Of a stretch of DNA of 64,000 nucleotides, positions 25,815-35,049 are shown one piece after another. A program made the position numbers and the translations under genes. Numbering within the stretch: the stretch's first letter is position 1; every line of letters starts with the position of its first letter. The notes under the pieces are model-generated. The model had not been told where the DNA came from, ran no database searches, and worked only from the letters and a program-made list of their open reading frames with translations. This DNA is from Paraburkholderia fungorum (GTDB lineage: Bacteria > Pseudomonadota > Gammaproteobacteria > Burkholderiales > Burkholderiaceae): assembly GCF_902833645.1 (NCBI RefSeq), contig NZ_CADFGE010000020.1, forward strand, positions 1 to 64,000, written 5' to 3'.

Positions 25815-28800
25815 TCACTCGTTCGTTTCCTCGCTCACAATGGCTTCGGTGTCATTCCGCGCACGCGCCAGCACGGGACGCAACGCCGCACCGGTATGGC
25901 TGGCCGCGACGCGAGACAGTCCTTCGGGGTCCGTCGCGGCGACGATCTTGCCACCACCCACGCCGCCTTCCGGACCGAGATCAATGATCCAGTCCGCCTC
26001 AGCAATCACGTCGAGATCGTGCTCGATGACGACGACGCTATGGCCGCCATCCGCGAGACGATGCAGCACGCGAATCAGCTTGGCGACGTCCGCCATATGC
26101 AGGCCGACCGTCGGTTCGTCCAGCACGTATAGCGTGTGCGGCGGCTTCTGACCACGGCGCGTGATGTCGTCACGCACCTTGCTGAGTTCGGTGACGAGCT
26201 TGATACGCTGCGCTTCGCCGCCCGACAGCGTGGGCGATGGCTGCCCAAGCGTCAGATAACCGAGCCCGACGTCTTTCATCAACTGCAGCGGATGCGCGAT
26301 GTTCGAGATCGGCGCGAAAAACTCGACGGCCTCATCGATTTCCATGGTCAGCACGTCGCCAATATTCTTGCCGCGCCACGTGACCGCGAGCGTTTCCGGG
26401 TTGAAGCGCTGACCATGGCAGACGTCGCACGCTACCTTTACATCGGGCAGGAAGCTCATACCGATGGTGCGTACGCCCTGCCCTTCGCATGCGGGGCAGC
26501 GTCCCTCGCCCGTGTTGAACGAGAAACGCGATGCCGTATACCCACGCGCGCGCGCTTCGAGCGTGCCGGCGAACAACTTGCGGATCGCGTCCCACACGCC
26601 GATGTAGGTCGCCGGACACGAGCGCGGCGTTTTGCCGATCGGTGTCTGATCGACTTCGAGCACACGGTCGATGGTTTCCCATCCTGTGATCGAATCGCAG
26701 CCCTGCCATGCATGCGTGACGTTCAGCTGCGCACGCGGCGCCATGCGCGCCAGCACGCTCGAACGCCGATTCGCTGCCGGTTGGGTCTCGGCGGCCGCGC
26801 GAGCGCGCCGCGTGGCCGGCGAAGACAGCACCGAGCGCCCCACGGCATCCAGCAGATTGGTCATCAGCACATCGCGCGCGAGGGTCGATTTGCCCGAACC
26901 GCTCACGCCTGTCACCGCGACCAAGCGTGAGAGCGGAATGCCGACAGTGACGTTCTGCAGGTTATGCAGTTTGGCGCCATGCACTGTCAGCCAGTTCTCC
27001 GGCACAGCGGCTGTGCGCTTGGTGGGTGCGACCACCTCCCGACGCGGTTGCAATGGATGCACGATCGGACTAGCCAAAAACTGCCCGGTCAGCGAATCGG
27101 GTTGAGCCGACAGGTCAGCCACACTGCCCTGCGCGACCAGCGTGCCACCGCGCTTGCCCGCGCCCGGTCCGATGTCGATAATGTGGTCAGCACGCCGAAT
27201 CGTGTCCTCGTCGTGCTCGACCACCACCAGCGTATTGCCCTTTTCCCCCAGTTTGCGCAGGGCATTGAGCAGAATCTGGTTGTCGCGCGGATGCAGGCCG
27301 ATGGTCGGTTCGTCGAGCACATAGCAGACGCCCTGCAGGTTGCTGCCCAGTTGCGCGGCGAGCCGGATACGTTGCGCTTCGCCACCCGAAAGGCTCGGCG
27401 CCGCGCGATCGAGACTCAGATAACCGAGCCCGACCTCTTCCAGAAATTGCAGGCGGCTACCGATTTCGCTGACCACGTCGCGAGCGATTTCCGCGTCCCG
27501 GCCGGTCATTTCCAACGTGTCGATCCACGCACGTGTGTCTGACACTGTCCATTGCGCAACGTCGACAATAGCCTGTTCGCCGAACGTGACCGCGCGCGCG
27601 GTGGGGTTAAGACGCGTGCCGCCACAATCGGCACACGGCTCGTCGACGAGACCTTCCGGTTCCTGCTCCTCGGAAGGCAAGCTCTGCTCGCGGCCACGGT
27701 TGTCGTCGACGACCACGGTGTCGTCGTACGCCGCGCGTTGTTCGCGTGTCAGTGCAAGGCCCGTTCCGACACACGTGGTACACCAGCCATGTTTGCTGTT
27801 GTACGAGAACATGCGTGGATCGAGTTCGGGATAGCTGGTGCCGCATACCGGACAGGCTCGCTTGGTGGACAGCACTTTCACCGTGCCGACTTTCGCCGTG
27901 GCGCGGCCGCTGCTGATCGCGTTGTGCAAACCGTCGAGCGGCGCCAGCAGATGCATGACACCCTTGCCGATTTCCAGCGTCTGGTCGAGCGCCTGACGCA
28001 GTTCCGCTTCGTTATCCGACGACACCACGAGGTCGGTCACCGGCAATTCGATGGTGTGCTCGCGGAAGCGATCGAGCTTCGGCCACGGGTCCACCGGCAC
28101 GAACTCGCCATCCACGCGCAGATGCGTATTGCCGCGCGCTTTCGCCCACTTGGCGAGATCGGTATAGACGCCCTTGCGATTCACGACCAGCGGCGCGAGA
28201 AAACCGACGTGCTGCCCTTTGTGATCGCGCAGCAACTGCGCCGCGATCGATTCGACGCTTTGCGACGTGACCGGCGTGCCGTCATGGATGCAATGCTGCA
28301 GACCGAGTTTCACGTACAGCAGGCGCAGAAAGTGCCACACTTCGGACGTAGTCGCCACGGTGCTCTTGCGGCCGCCGCGCGACAAACGCTGTTCGATCGC
28401 GACGGTTGGCGGAATGCCATACACAGCGTCTACCTCGGGCCGTCCTGCCGGTTGCACGATGGAACGTGCATACGCATTCAGCGATTCGAGGTAACGGCGC
28501 TGCCCTTCGTGGAACAGAATGTCGAAGGCCAGGGTGGATTTGCCCGAACCGGACACGCCGGTAATCACGTTGAATTTGCCGTGTGGGATATCCACGTCCA
28601 GCGCTTTCAGATTGTGTTCGCGCGCATTGACGATGCGCACCACGTCCTCGCCTTCGATCGCCCGCCGCGCCCGCGCCGCGCTCAACGCTTTTTGCAGCGG
28701 AATGCCCTGCGATGCCGGTTCGGCCCCCGTATTCATGGCCCGGTCGTATTGCAGCAGCGCCTCGCCGGTGTGCGATTCCGCGCACCGCTTGACGTCTTCC

Positions 28801-31742
28801 GGCGTGCCCGCGCACAGAACCCTGCCGCCACCGTCGCCACCCTCTGGGCCGAGGTCGATCAGCCAATCGGCCGCGCGGATCACGTCGAGATTGTGTTCGA
28901 TCACGATCAGCGAATGTCCGCTCGCCAGCAGCTTGCCGAATGCCTGCATCAGCTTGGCGATGTCGTCGAAATGCAGGCCGGTGGTCGGCTCGTCGAACAT
29001 GAACAGGCGTTTGGCAACCGGTTGTTTCGTGCTGCGCGCGGTGCGCGCCTGCGCCGATTCCGCGAGGAAACCGGCGAGCTTGAGCCGCTGGGCTTCGCCG
29101 CCGGACAACGTAGGCACGGGTTGGCCCAGCTTCACGTATTCGAGACCCACGTCGACGATTGGCTGCAGCACGCGCAATACTTCGGCATCCTTCGCGAAGT
29201 AGGCAGTGGCTTCGCTCACCGTCAATTCCAGCACATCGGCAATGCTCAACGCACGCGCCGGTTCACCGCGCTCGATTTTCACTTCGAGCAGTTCCGCGCG
29301 ATAACGGCGCCCATCGCAATCCGGGCAGCGCAGATAAACGTCGCTCAGGAACTGCATTTCGATGTGTTCGAAACCCGAGCCACCGCAGGTCGGGCAGCGC
29401 CCGTCGCCGGAATTGAAGCTGAACATGCCCGGACCGTAACCGCGTTGCTGGGCGAGCGGCGCCTTGGCGAAGAGCTTGCGGATTTCATCGAATGCGCCGA
29501 CGTAGCTGGCCGGATTCGAGCGCGCGGTCTTGCCGATCGGCGACTGGTCGACAAATACCACGTCGGTGACCTGGTCGGCGCCCGTCAGGCTTCTGAATGC
29601 GCCGGGCGATTCAGTGGCGAGGCCGAAGTGCCGCGCCATGGCCGGATACAAGACGTCCTGCAGCAAAGTGGACTTACCTGAGCCTGACACGCCCGTCACG
29701 CAGACGAGCCGCTGCAGCGGAATTTCGACCGTGACGTCGCGCAGATTATGTTCGGTGGCGCCTTCGAGCACGATGCGCGGCGTGCTGTCATCCACCGGAC
29801 GTTGCGACCAGTGTGCCGCGTCCGCCACGTGCCGGCGCCCACCCAGGTATTCACCGGTCAGCGTACCGGACGAACGGATTGCCTCAGGCGCACCGTCGTA
29901 AATGATCGAACCGCCACGCTCGCCCGGGCCCGGGCCCATGTCGATCAGACGATCCGCCGCGAGCATCACCGAGGGATCGTGTTCGACCACCACCAGCGTA
30001 TTGCCCGCATCGCGCAGCCGATGCATTGCCTCGACGATCCGGTTCAGATCGCGCGGATGCAGGCCGATGCTCGGCTCGTCAAGCACGAACAGGGTTTTGG
30101 TCAGGGACGTGCCGAGCGCGGTGGTCAAGTTGATCCGCTGCACCTCGCCGCCGGACAGCGTGCGGCTCTGCCGGTCGAGCGTCAGATAGCCGAGGCCGAC
30201 ATCGCAAAGATATTTGAGGCGCGTGCGCACTTCGGCGAGCAATAGCTTGAGCGCGTCGTCGAGCAACGCGCTGGGCAGGCTGATTTCGTCGAAGAAACGC
30301 CGGATACGCTCGATCGGCATTAGCATCAGATCGTGCACGGTCAGACCCGGCAACGACTCTAACTGCGCCCGCTTCCATTCGACGCCACGCGGCATGAAGC
30401 GCTTGCCGGGCGCCAGCACTTCGTCCGCATTCTGCTTGCTGCCGAGACGCCACAACAACGACTCCGTTTTCAGACGCGCGCCGCCGCAGGTTTCACATGG
30501 CGTATAACTGCGGTACTTCGACAGCAGCACGCGGATGTGCATCTTGTACGCTTTCGACTCGAGATATTCGAAGAAGCGTTTGACGCCGTACCAATGGCTT
30601 TGCCACTTGCCGTTCCAGTCTGGCGACCCGTTGATGACCCAGTCGCGCTCGGCGTCTGTCAGTTCGCCCCACGGCGTGCCGCGGCGGATATCGGCTTTCG
30701 CCGCGTAGCGCATCAGGTCGTCCTGACATTCTTTCCAGGCCGGTGTTTGCATTGGCTTGATCGCACCGTCGCGCAGTGTCTTGCGCGCGTCGGGAATCAC
30801 GAGACCGAGGTCGACCCCGATCACGCGGCCGAACCCGCGGCAAGCTTCGCACGCACCGTAAGCCGAGTTGAACGAGAACAACGCCGGCTGCGGGTCCGCA
30901 TAGCGCAGATCGCTCTCCGGGCTGTGCAGGCCGGTGGAGAAACGCCAGATTTGCGGCTCGGCAGGATTCGTGGTGCCCAAAGTCTCCGGTGCGTCTGGCG
31001 TGGCCGGCAACACGTAAATATTGACGCGGCCGCCACCGCGCTTGAGCGAGGCCTCGATGGCCTCGACCACGCGCGGCTTCTCGACCGCGCTTAGACGGAA
31101 GCGGTCGGCCACCACGTCGAGCAGCTTGCGCTTGCCGGTGGGCGAATCGACTTCGCGCTGTGCCTGCACCCGCGTGTAGCCGCTCGCGGAAAGCCATTGC
31201 TCCACTTCCTGCTCGGAAGCCGTTTCCGGCAGTTCGACCGGAAACGTGACGACCAGCCGCGGATCATGCTCCGCGGTGCGTTCGAGCAACTCGGCGTAAA
31301 TCGTTTCGGGCGTGTCGTGGCGCACCTGCTGCGCGGTCTTGCGGTCGAACAGTTCGGCCGCGCGCGCGTAGAGCAGTTTCAGGTGGTCATTGAGTTCCGT
31401 CATCGTGCCGACGGTGGAGCGCGAACTGCGCACCGGGTTGGTCTGGTCGATCGCGATGGCGGGCGGCACGCCGTCGACCCGGTCGACTTGCGGCCGGTCC
31501 ATGCGGTCGAGAAACTGCCGGGCGTAGGCGCTGAAGGTTTCGACGTAGCGCCGCTGCCCTTCCGCGTACAAGGTGTCGAACACGAGACTCGACTTCCCTG
31601 AGCCGGACGGCCCGGTGACGACCGTCATTTCGCCGGTTCGTACGTCGAGATCGACGTTCTTCAGGTTGTGCTGGCGCGCGCCGCGAATGCGGATAGTTCC
31701 GTTAGATGCCAATTTTTCCGACCGTCTGAATAAGTGGACCAC
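25815..31742 (-). CDS. Double-length (tandem) UvrA excinuclease subunit
   Basis: The 1975-residue protein is two UvrA-like chains joined head to tail, giving four ABC ATPase modules. The first half starts at IRIRGARQHNLKNVDLDV, the second near residue 1000 at VRIVNAREHNLKALDVDI. Walker A sites are GPSGSGKSS, GVSGSGKST, GVSGSGKST and GVSGSGKST; signatures are LSGGEVQRI and LSGGEAQR. UvrA zinc-type Cys clusters are present (CPTCGGSGF, CPACEGQG). UvrA finds damaged DNA in nucleotide excision repair, or in variants protects against DNA-binding drugs. The GTG at 31742 is the upstream start; a TTG at 31712 is possible. A perfect CTGT-N8-ACAG LexA box lies about 90 bp upstream, so SOS control is likely. 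It is a known Burkholderia-type architecture, with the specific role of the fused form not settled. Confidence 0.9.
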   Translation of the reverse strand: MVHLFRRSEKLASNGTIRIRGARQHNLKNVDLDVRTGEMTVVTGPSGSGKSSLVFDTLYAEGQRRYVETFSAYARQFLDRMDRPQVDRVDGVPPAIAIDQTNPVRSSRSTVGTMTELNDHLKLLYARAAELFDRKTAQQVRHDTPETIYAELLERTAEHDPRLVVTFPVELPETASEQEVEQWLSASGYTRVQAQREVDSPTGKRKLLDVVADRFRLSAVEKPRVVEAIEASLKRGGGRVNIYVLPATPDAPETLGTTNPAEPQIWRFSTGLHSPESDLRYADPQPALFSFNSAYGACEACRGFGRVIGVDLGLVIPDARKTLRDGAIKPMQTPAWKECQDDLMRYAAKADIRRGTPWGELTDAERDWVINGSPDWNGKWQSHWYGVKRFFEYLESKAYKMHIRVLLSKYRSYTPCETCGGARLKTESLLWRLGSKQNADEVLAPGKRFMPRGVEWKRAQLESLPGLTVHDLMLMPIERIRRFFDEISLPSALLDDALKLLLAEVRTRLKYLCDVGLGYLTLDRQSRTLSGGEVQRINLTTALGTSLTKTLFVLDEPSIGLHPRDLNRIVEAMHRLRDAGNTLVVVEHDPSVMLAADRLIDMGPGPGERGGSIIYDGAPEAIRSSGTLTGEYLGGRRHVADAAHWSQRPVDDSTPRIVLEGATEHNLRDVTVEIPLQRLVCVTGVSGSGKSTLLQDVLYPAMARHFGLATESPGAFRSLTGADQVTDVVFVDQSPIGKTARSNPASYVGAFDEIRKLFAKAPLAQQRGYGPGMFSFNSGDGRCPTCGGSGFEHIEMQFLSDVYLRCPDCDGRRYRAELLEVKIERGEPARALSIADVLELTVSEATAYFAKDAEVLRVLQPIVDVGLEYVKLGQPVPTLSGGEAQRLKLAGFLAESAQARTARSTKQPVAKRLFMFDEPTTGLHFDDIAKLMQAFGKLLASGHSLIVIEHNLDVIRAADWLIDLGPEGGDGGGRVLCAGTPEDVKRCAESHTGEALLQYDRAMNTGAEPASQGIPLQKALSAARARRAIEGEDVVRIVNAREHNLKALDVDIPHGKFNVITGVSGSGKSTLAFDILFHEGQRRYLESLNAYARSIVQPAGRPEVDAVYGIPPTVAIEQRLSRGGRKSTVATTSEVWHFLRLLYVKLGLQHCIHDGTPVTSQSVESIAAQLLRDHKGQHVGFLAPLVVNRKGVYTDLAKWAKARGNTHLRVDGEFVPVDPWPKLDRFREHTIELPVTDLVVSSDNEAELRQALDQTLEIGKGVMHLLAPLDGLHNAISSGRATAKVGTVKVLSTKRACPVCGTSYPELDPRMFSYNSKHGWCTTCVGTGLALTREQRAAYDDTVVVDDNRGREQSLPSEEQEPEGLVDEPCADCGGTRLNPTARAVTFGEQAIVDVAQWTVSDTRAWIDTLEMTGRDAEIARDVVSEIGSRLQFLEEVGLGYLSLDRAAPSLSGGEAQRIRLAAQLGSNLQGVCYVLDEPTIGLHPRDNQILLNALRKLGEKGNTLVVVEHDEDTIRRADHIIDIGPGAGKRGGTLVAQGSVADLSAQPDSLTGQFLASPIVHPLQPRREVVAPTKRTAAVPENWLTVHGAKLHNLQNVTVGIPLSRLVAVTGVSGSGKSTLARDVLMTNLLDAVGRSVLSSPATRRARAAAETQPAANRRSSVLARMAPRAQLNVTHAWQGCDSITGWETIDRVLEVDQTPIGKTPRSCPATYIGVWDAIRKLFAGTLEARARGYTASRFSFNTGEGRCPACEGQGVRTIGMSFLPDVKVACDVCHGQRFNPETLAVTWRGKNIGDVLTMEIDEAVEFFAPISNIAHPLQLMKDVGLGYLTLGQPSPTLSGGEAQRIKLVTELSKVRDDITRRGQKPPHTLYVLDEPTVGLHMADVAKLIRVLHRLADGGHSVVVIEHDLDVIAEADWIIDLGPEGGVGGGKIVAATDPEGLSRVAASHTGAALRPVLARARNDTEAIVSEETNE

Positions 31743-31833
31743 CTCTCACGGACGCCTCGCGACCGCGCAAGTTCGGTACGCCCGGCTGGCGGGAGGACAC
31801 GCCTGGGAGGCCGGGTTATAGGGGGCTACTATA

Positions 31834-31849
31834 CTGTATATTTATACAG
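31834..31849 (-). promoter_or_regulatory. LexA (SOS) box upstream of tandem uvrA
   Basis: CTGTATATTTATACAG fits the CTGT-N8-ACAG LexA consensus with an AT-rich centre. It lies 92-107 bp ahead of the tandem uvrA start. The downstream end of the racemase gene lies on the other side, so the site can only serve uvrA. Confidence 0.85.
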
Positions 31850-32044
31850 TTTTCCACGACGCGACACAGTTGCGCAGTAACCGCGCCATAGGCCATGACC
31901 GGCGGCGCGGGGACGCCCCAATCAGCCGGTCAGCAGGCGTTGAGCCGTTTTAGATGGGGCGCGCCGCGCACAGGAAATGGCGGCGGAAGATGGGAATTGC
32001 AAGCTTTTCTGCGCGGCGCCGCGCGCGCATTTGTTCCAGCCGGG
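31850..32044. other. Spacer between racemase 3' end and LexA box
   Basis: About 195 bp follow the racemase gene end. No gene, clear terminator stem or repeat was recognised. Confidence 0.4.
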
Positions 32045-33547
32045 TTAGCCAAAGACACTTTCCACGCTATGGCGCCCCGCCGCCGGTGCCGCAGCGGCTT
32101 GCGTCGCTGGTGTCTCGCCGAGCGCATAAGCCACGCAGCGTTTTGCCAGCACGTCGGTCGGATCGACAAGCCGCACCACCGGCCGGCCCGGGCGCGCCAG
32201 CGTCGAACCGCGCAGCAGCAGCGGCAACTCGGTGCAGCCAAGCACGATGACCTGCACGCCTTGCGCGACCAGGTCATCCACGGCGGCGGCGACATCGTCG
32301 TCGCATTCGCCCGACAGGTATCCCGCCTTCGCACCACACGGTCCGTAAATCGCATTCATCAGGCGGGCCTGGGCGGACTCGGCCGGCGCGATCTGCACGA
32401 AGCCGCGCGCTGCGAGCGCCGTCTCGTAGACGCGGCTGGCCAGCGTGCCTGAGGTAGCCAGCACGCCGACTTCACGCACGCCTGGAAAGGCCTCGCGCAG
32501 ATAATCGGCGGTGCAACTCAGCATATTGACGATCGGAATGGTCAGCGACGGCTGGATCCGTTCCACGAATGCATGCGCCGTATTACACGGAATCGCGATG
32601 AGATCGGCGCCGCCCTCTTCGAGGGTCTTGCAAGCGGCGTAGAGCGCGAGCGTCGGATCGTCGCCGCCGCCGAGCAGCGCCTCGGTGCGATCGGGAATCT
32701 GCGGGTTCTGCTCGACCATGACCTTGATGTGATCCTGATCGCGCGCGGCCGGCGTATTGCGCACCAGTTTCGCCATGAAATCGACCGTCGCCGCCGGACC
32801 GACACCGCCCAGCACGCCGACCTTGAAGCGCCGCTGCGGCTGCGCATATTGCGCCGCCGCGACGTACCGCGCATAAACCAGATTGGTATCCACGAACGGC
32901 ACTTCCAGCGTGCCGAGCACGCGCGCCACCAAAGGGATTTCGGCGAGCCCGGGGACGATGATCTCCGCGCCTTGCGCAATGAGGTCCGCGCAGGCCGCGC
33001 GCAACAACTCGACGGGCCGGCCGCTCAGATAACCGCTTTTGATACCGTCGTCGCCATACACGGCGCTGGTGACGCGATCGCCGTCTTCGTCGTGACGCGG
33101 ATACAGCAGGTCGAACCGGGCACTGTCGAAATGGCGTTCGAAGAGACCGTTGGAACGGATCGTCTCGGAAGTCAGCACGCCAATGCGGCGCACCGACGGA
33201 AACGCTTGCCGCACATGCGCAACGAGCGAGGCCATGATGCTGGCGATCGGCAAGGACACGTTCGCCGAGAGCTCGTCGATGAAGGTGTGACTAAGAAAGC
33301 ACGGCAAGACGATCGCGTCGACGCCGCGTTTCTCGAAGGTGCGGATCGTGTCGAACACGTGAATCTTGAACGGCGCACTCGCCGCGCCTGGCGAAGCCGG
33401 TCCCGGCCATGCCTGCTGTTCGAGGATAAAGTCGAAAGGCTTGACCGTGCCGGGGCGGCGCCAGGCGGCCATCATCCTGCTCAACACGTCGGCGCTGGCG
33501 AGCGGCGACGCCCCGGTCACGACACCCAGCGAACGATGACGATACAT
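32045..33547 (-). CDS. Tandem aspartate/glutamate racemase-superfamily protein
   Basis: The 500-residue protein contains two Asp/Glu racemase domains. Domain 1 (about 1-235) keeps the first catalytic Cys (LPCFLSH, Cys83), but the second is lost (PGLAEIPL, Leu201 where family members have GCTE). Domain 2 (about 240-480) has both (IPCNTAH, Cys321, and LGCTELPL, Cys438). Only domain 2 should perform two-base racemisation; domain 1 may bind, regulate or do other chemistry. The ATG at 33547 has a strong GGGGGAAG ribosome-binding site; the frame upstream has no similarity. It lies 107 bp after the MHS transporter gene and seems part of its operon. Substrate unknown: an amino, hydroxy or dicarboxylic acid. 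Confidence 0.88.
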   Translation of the reverse strand: MYRHRSLGVVTGASPLASADVLSRMMAAWRRPGTVKPFDFILEQQAWPGPASPGAASAPFKIHVFDTIRTFEKRGVDAIVLPCFLSHTFIDELSANVSLPIASIMASLVAHVRQAFPSVRRIGVLTSETIRSNGLFERHFDSARFDLLYPRHDEDGDRVTSAVYGDDGIKSGYLSGRPVELLRAACADLIAQGAEIIVPGLAEIPLVARVLGTLEVPFVDTNLVYARYVAAAQYAQPQRRFKVGVLGGVGPAATVDFMAKLVRNTPAARDQDHIKVMVEQNPQIPDRTEALLGGGDDPTLALYAACKTLEEGGADLIAIPCNTAHAFVERIQPSLTIPIVNMLSCTADYLREAFPGVREVGVLATSGTLASRVYETALAARGFVQIAPAESAQARLMNAIYGPCGAKAGYLSGECDDDVAAAVDDLVAQGVQVIVLGCTELPLLLRGSTLARPGRPVVRLVDPTDVLAKRCVAYALGETPATQAAAAPAAGRHSVESVFG

Positions 33548-33653
33548 GATGGCTTCCCCCCGTCGTTTTTCAATTCGACTTGATATTAGGATGCTTTTGG
33601 GGATTCCGGATAACGTTAACCTCGAAATAGCGGGTTTATGCCTGGCGTCGCGC

Positions 33654-34973
33654 TCAAACCTCGGCCACTTCGACAACATTTCGCGCCGTGCCTCGCTTAC
33701 GGCGCTCCAGGGTACTGATGCAAACCAGCGAAACCCCGGCGAGACAGCTATAGAACACGGCCAACGGCCACCATGCGCCGGGATATCGATGCGCGAGCAA
33801 CGTTCCGATCAAGGGCGTCAATCCGCCGGCCAGTGCGGCGCATACCTGGTAAGACAATGAAATCGCCGAATACCGGACTCTCACTGCAAATGCAGTCGAC
33901 ATAAACCCGGCCATCACCGCATAAGAACTCGACATGCACATCACCGCCAGTGCGATGCCGACCACAATCGCGACCGGCCGCCCGGTCGATACCAGCGCGA
34001 ACATCGGGTAAGGCGAGAGCATCGCCAACGCTGCCGCGCCCTTCAAAAACCTTCCAGTCCCGACGCGTTGTGCGAACCACCCCGAGCCCAGTTGCGTGAA
34101 CAACTGAATGAACGCCACCACGAACAGACAATCGAGGATCAGCGAACGGTCGAGCCCAAGCGTCTGCGTCGTGTAATTGAGCATGAAGGTATTGACGAAC
34201 CACGCACCGGCCACGCCGATCACGTTCGCGCCAAGACACAGCAACAGCGTGCGCCACGCGTCGCGCACCACCTCGGCGACCGGCAGCGCCGCCACTCGCC
34301 GCTCGGCTTTGAGCGCCTTGAATTCCGGCGATTCGTCGACGCCCGCGCGGATCAGCAGGCCGACCACCAGCAGCACCGCGCTTGCGAGAAACGGCAGACG
34401 CCAGCCCCAACTGAGAAACGCGTCCTTATCCATCGACGCCACCGCGCGAAACGCGAGCAGCGACAGGATCAGGCCCGCGGGACTGCCCAGTTGCGCGAAC
34501 GAGGCGAAGAAAGTACGCCGTCCCTGCGGCGCATGTTCGCTTGCCATCAGCACCGCGCCGCCCCACTCGCCACCGATCGCGATGCCCTGCGCAACCCGCA
34601 GCAGCACCAGCAAAACCGGCGCCCATACGCCGGCGCTCGCATAGGTCGGCAGAAAGCCGATACCGACCGTGCCGATGCCCATAATCGCCAGCGTAGCCAC
34701 AAGCGCCTTCTTGCGGCCGATGCGGTCGCCGAGGTGGCCGAATACGAGCCCGCCGAACGGCCGCGCAAAAAAGCCCACCGCGAACGTGCCGAATGAAGCC
34801 AGCGTCGCGAAGAAAGGATCGCTACCCGGAAAGAACAGCTTGCCGAAAATCAGCGCGGATGCCGTCGCGTAGATATAAAAGTCGTACCACTCGATCGTAG
34901 TACCGACAAATGCCGCGGCTGCGGCGCGGGTGGGTTGCCGCTCTGCGGCGAGGTCGTCTGGCTCGCGATTCAT
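33654..34973 (-). CDS. MHS-family (ProP/KgtP-like) major facilitator transporter
   Basis: About 439 residues and 12 predicted helices. The N-terminal signature VGTTIEWYDFYIYATASA and the loop GHLGDRIGRKKALVATL place it in the metabolite:H+ symporter group, which imports dicarboxylates, betaines, 2-oxoglutarate, citrate or shikimate. The ATG at 34973 has GGAG 9 bases before it; an upstream TTG is in frame. It lies between the CoA-transferase gene (77 bp upstream) and the racemase gene (107 bp downstream) and should supply their substrate. Its exact substrate cannot be told from motifs. Confidence 0.92.
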   Translation of the reverse strand: MNREPDDLAAERQPTRAAAAAFVGTTIEWYDFYIYATASALIFGKLFFPGSDPFFATLASFGTFAVGFFARPFGGLVFGHLGDRIGRKKALVATLAIMGIGTVGIGFLPTYASAGVWAPVLLVLLRVAQGIAIGGEWGGAVLMASEHAPQGRRTFFASFAQLGSPAGLILSLLAFRAVASMDKDAFLSWGWRLPFLASAVLLVVGLLIRAGVDESPEFKALKAERRVAALPVAEVVRDAWRTLLLCLGANVIGVAGAWFVNTFMLNYTTQTLGLDRSLILDCLFVVAFIQLFTQLGSGWFAQRVGTGRFLKGAAALAMLSPYPMFALVSTGRPVAIVVGIALAVMCMSSSYAVMAGFMSTAFAVRVRYSAISLSYQVCAALAGGLTPLIGTLLAHRYPGAWWPLAVFYSCLAGVSLVCISTLERRKRGTARNVVEVAEV

Positions 34974-35049
34974 GTCTTTCGTCTCCAAGGTCTTTCTTCT
35001 GGATGGCGCGGCTTCTTCGTGCCGTCACCGGAACACTGCTTTCTTACGC

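Noticed and set aside
27552..29681. Open frame of 709 codons opposite the tandem uvrA
   Set aside because: Arg/His/Ala-rich composition and no motif; antisense shadow of a long GC-rich gene.
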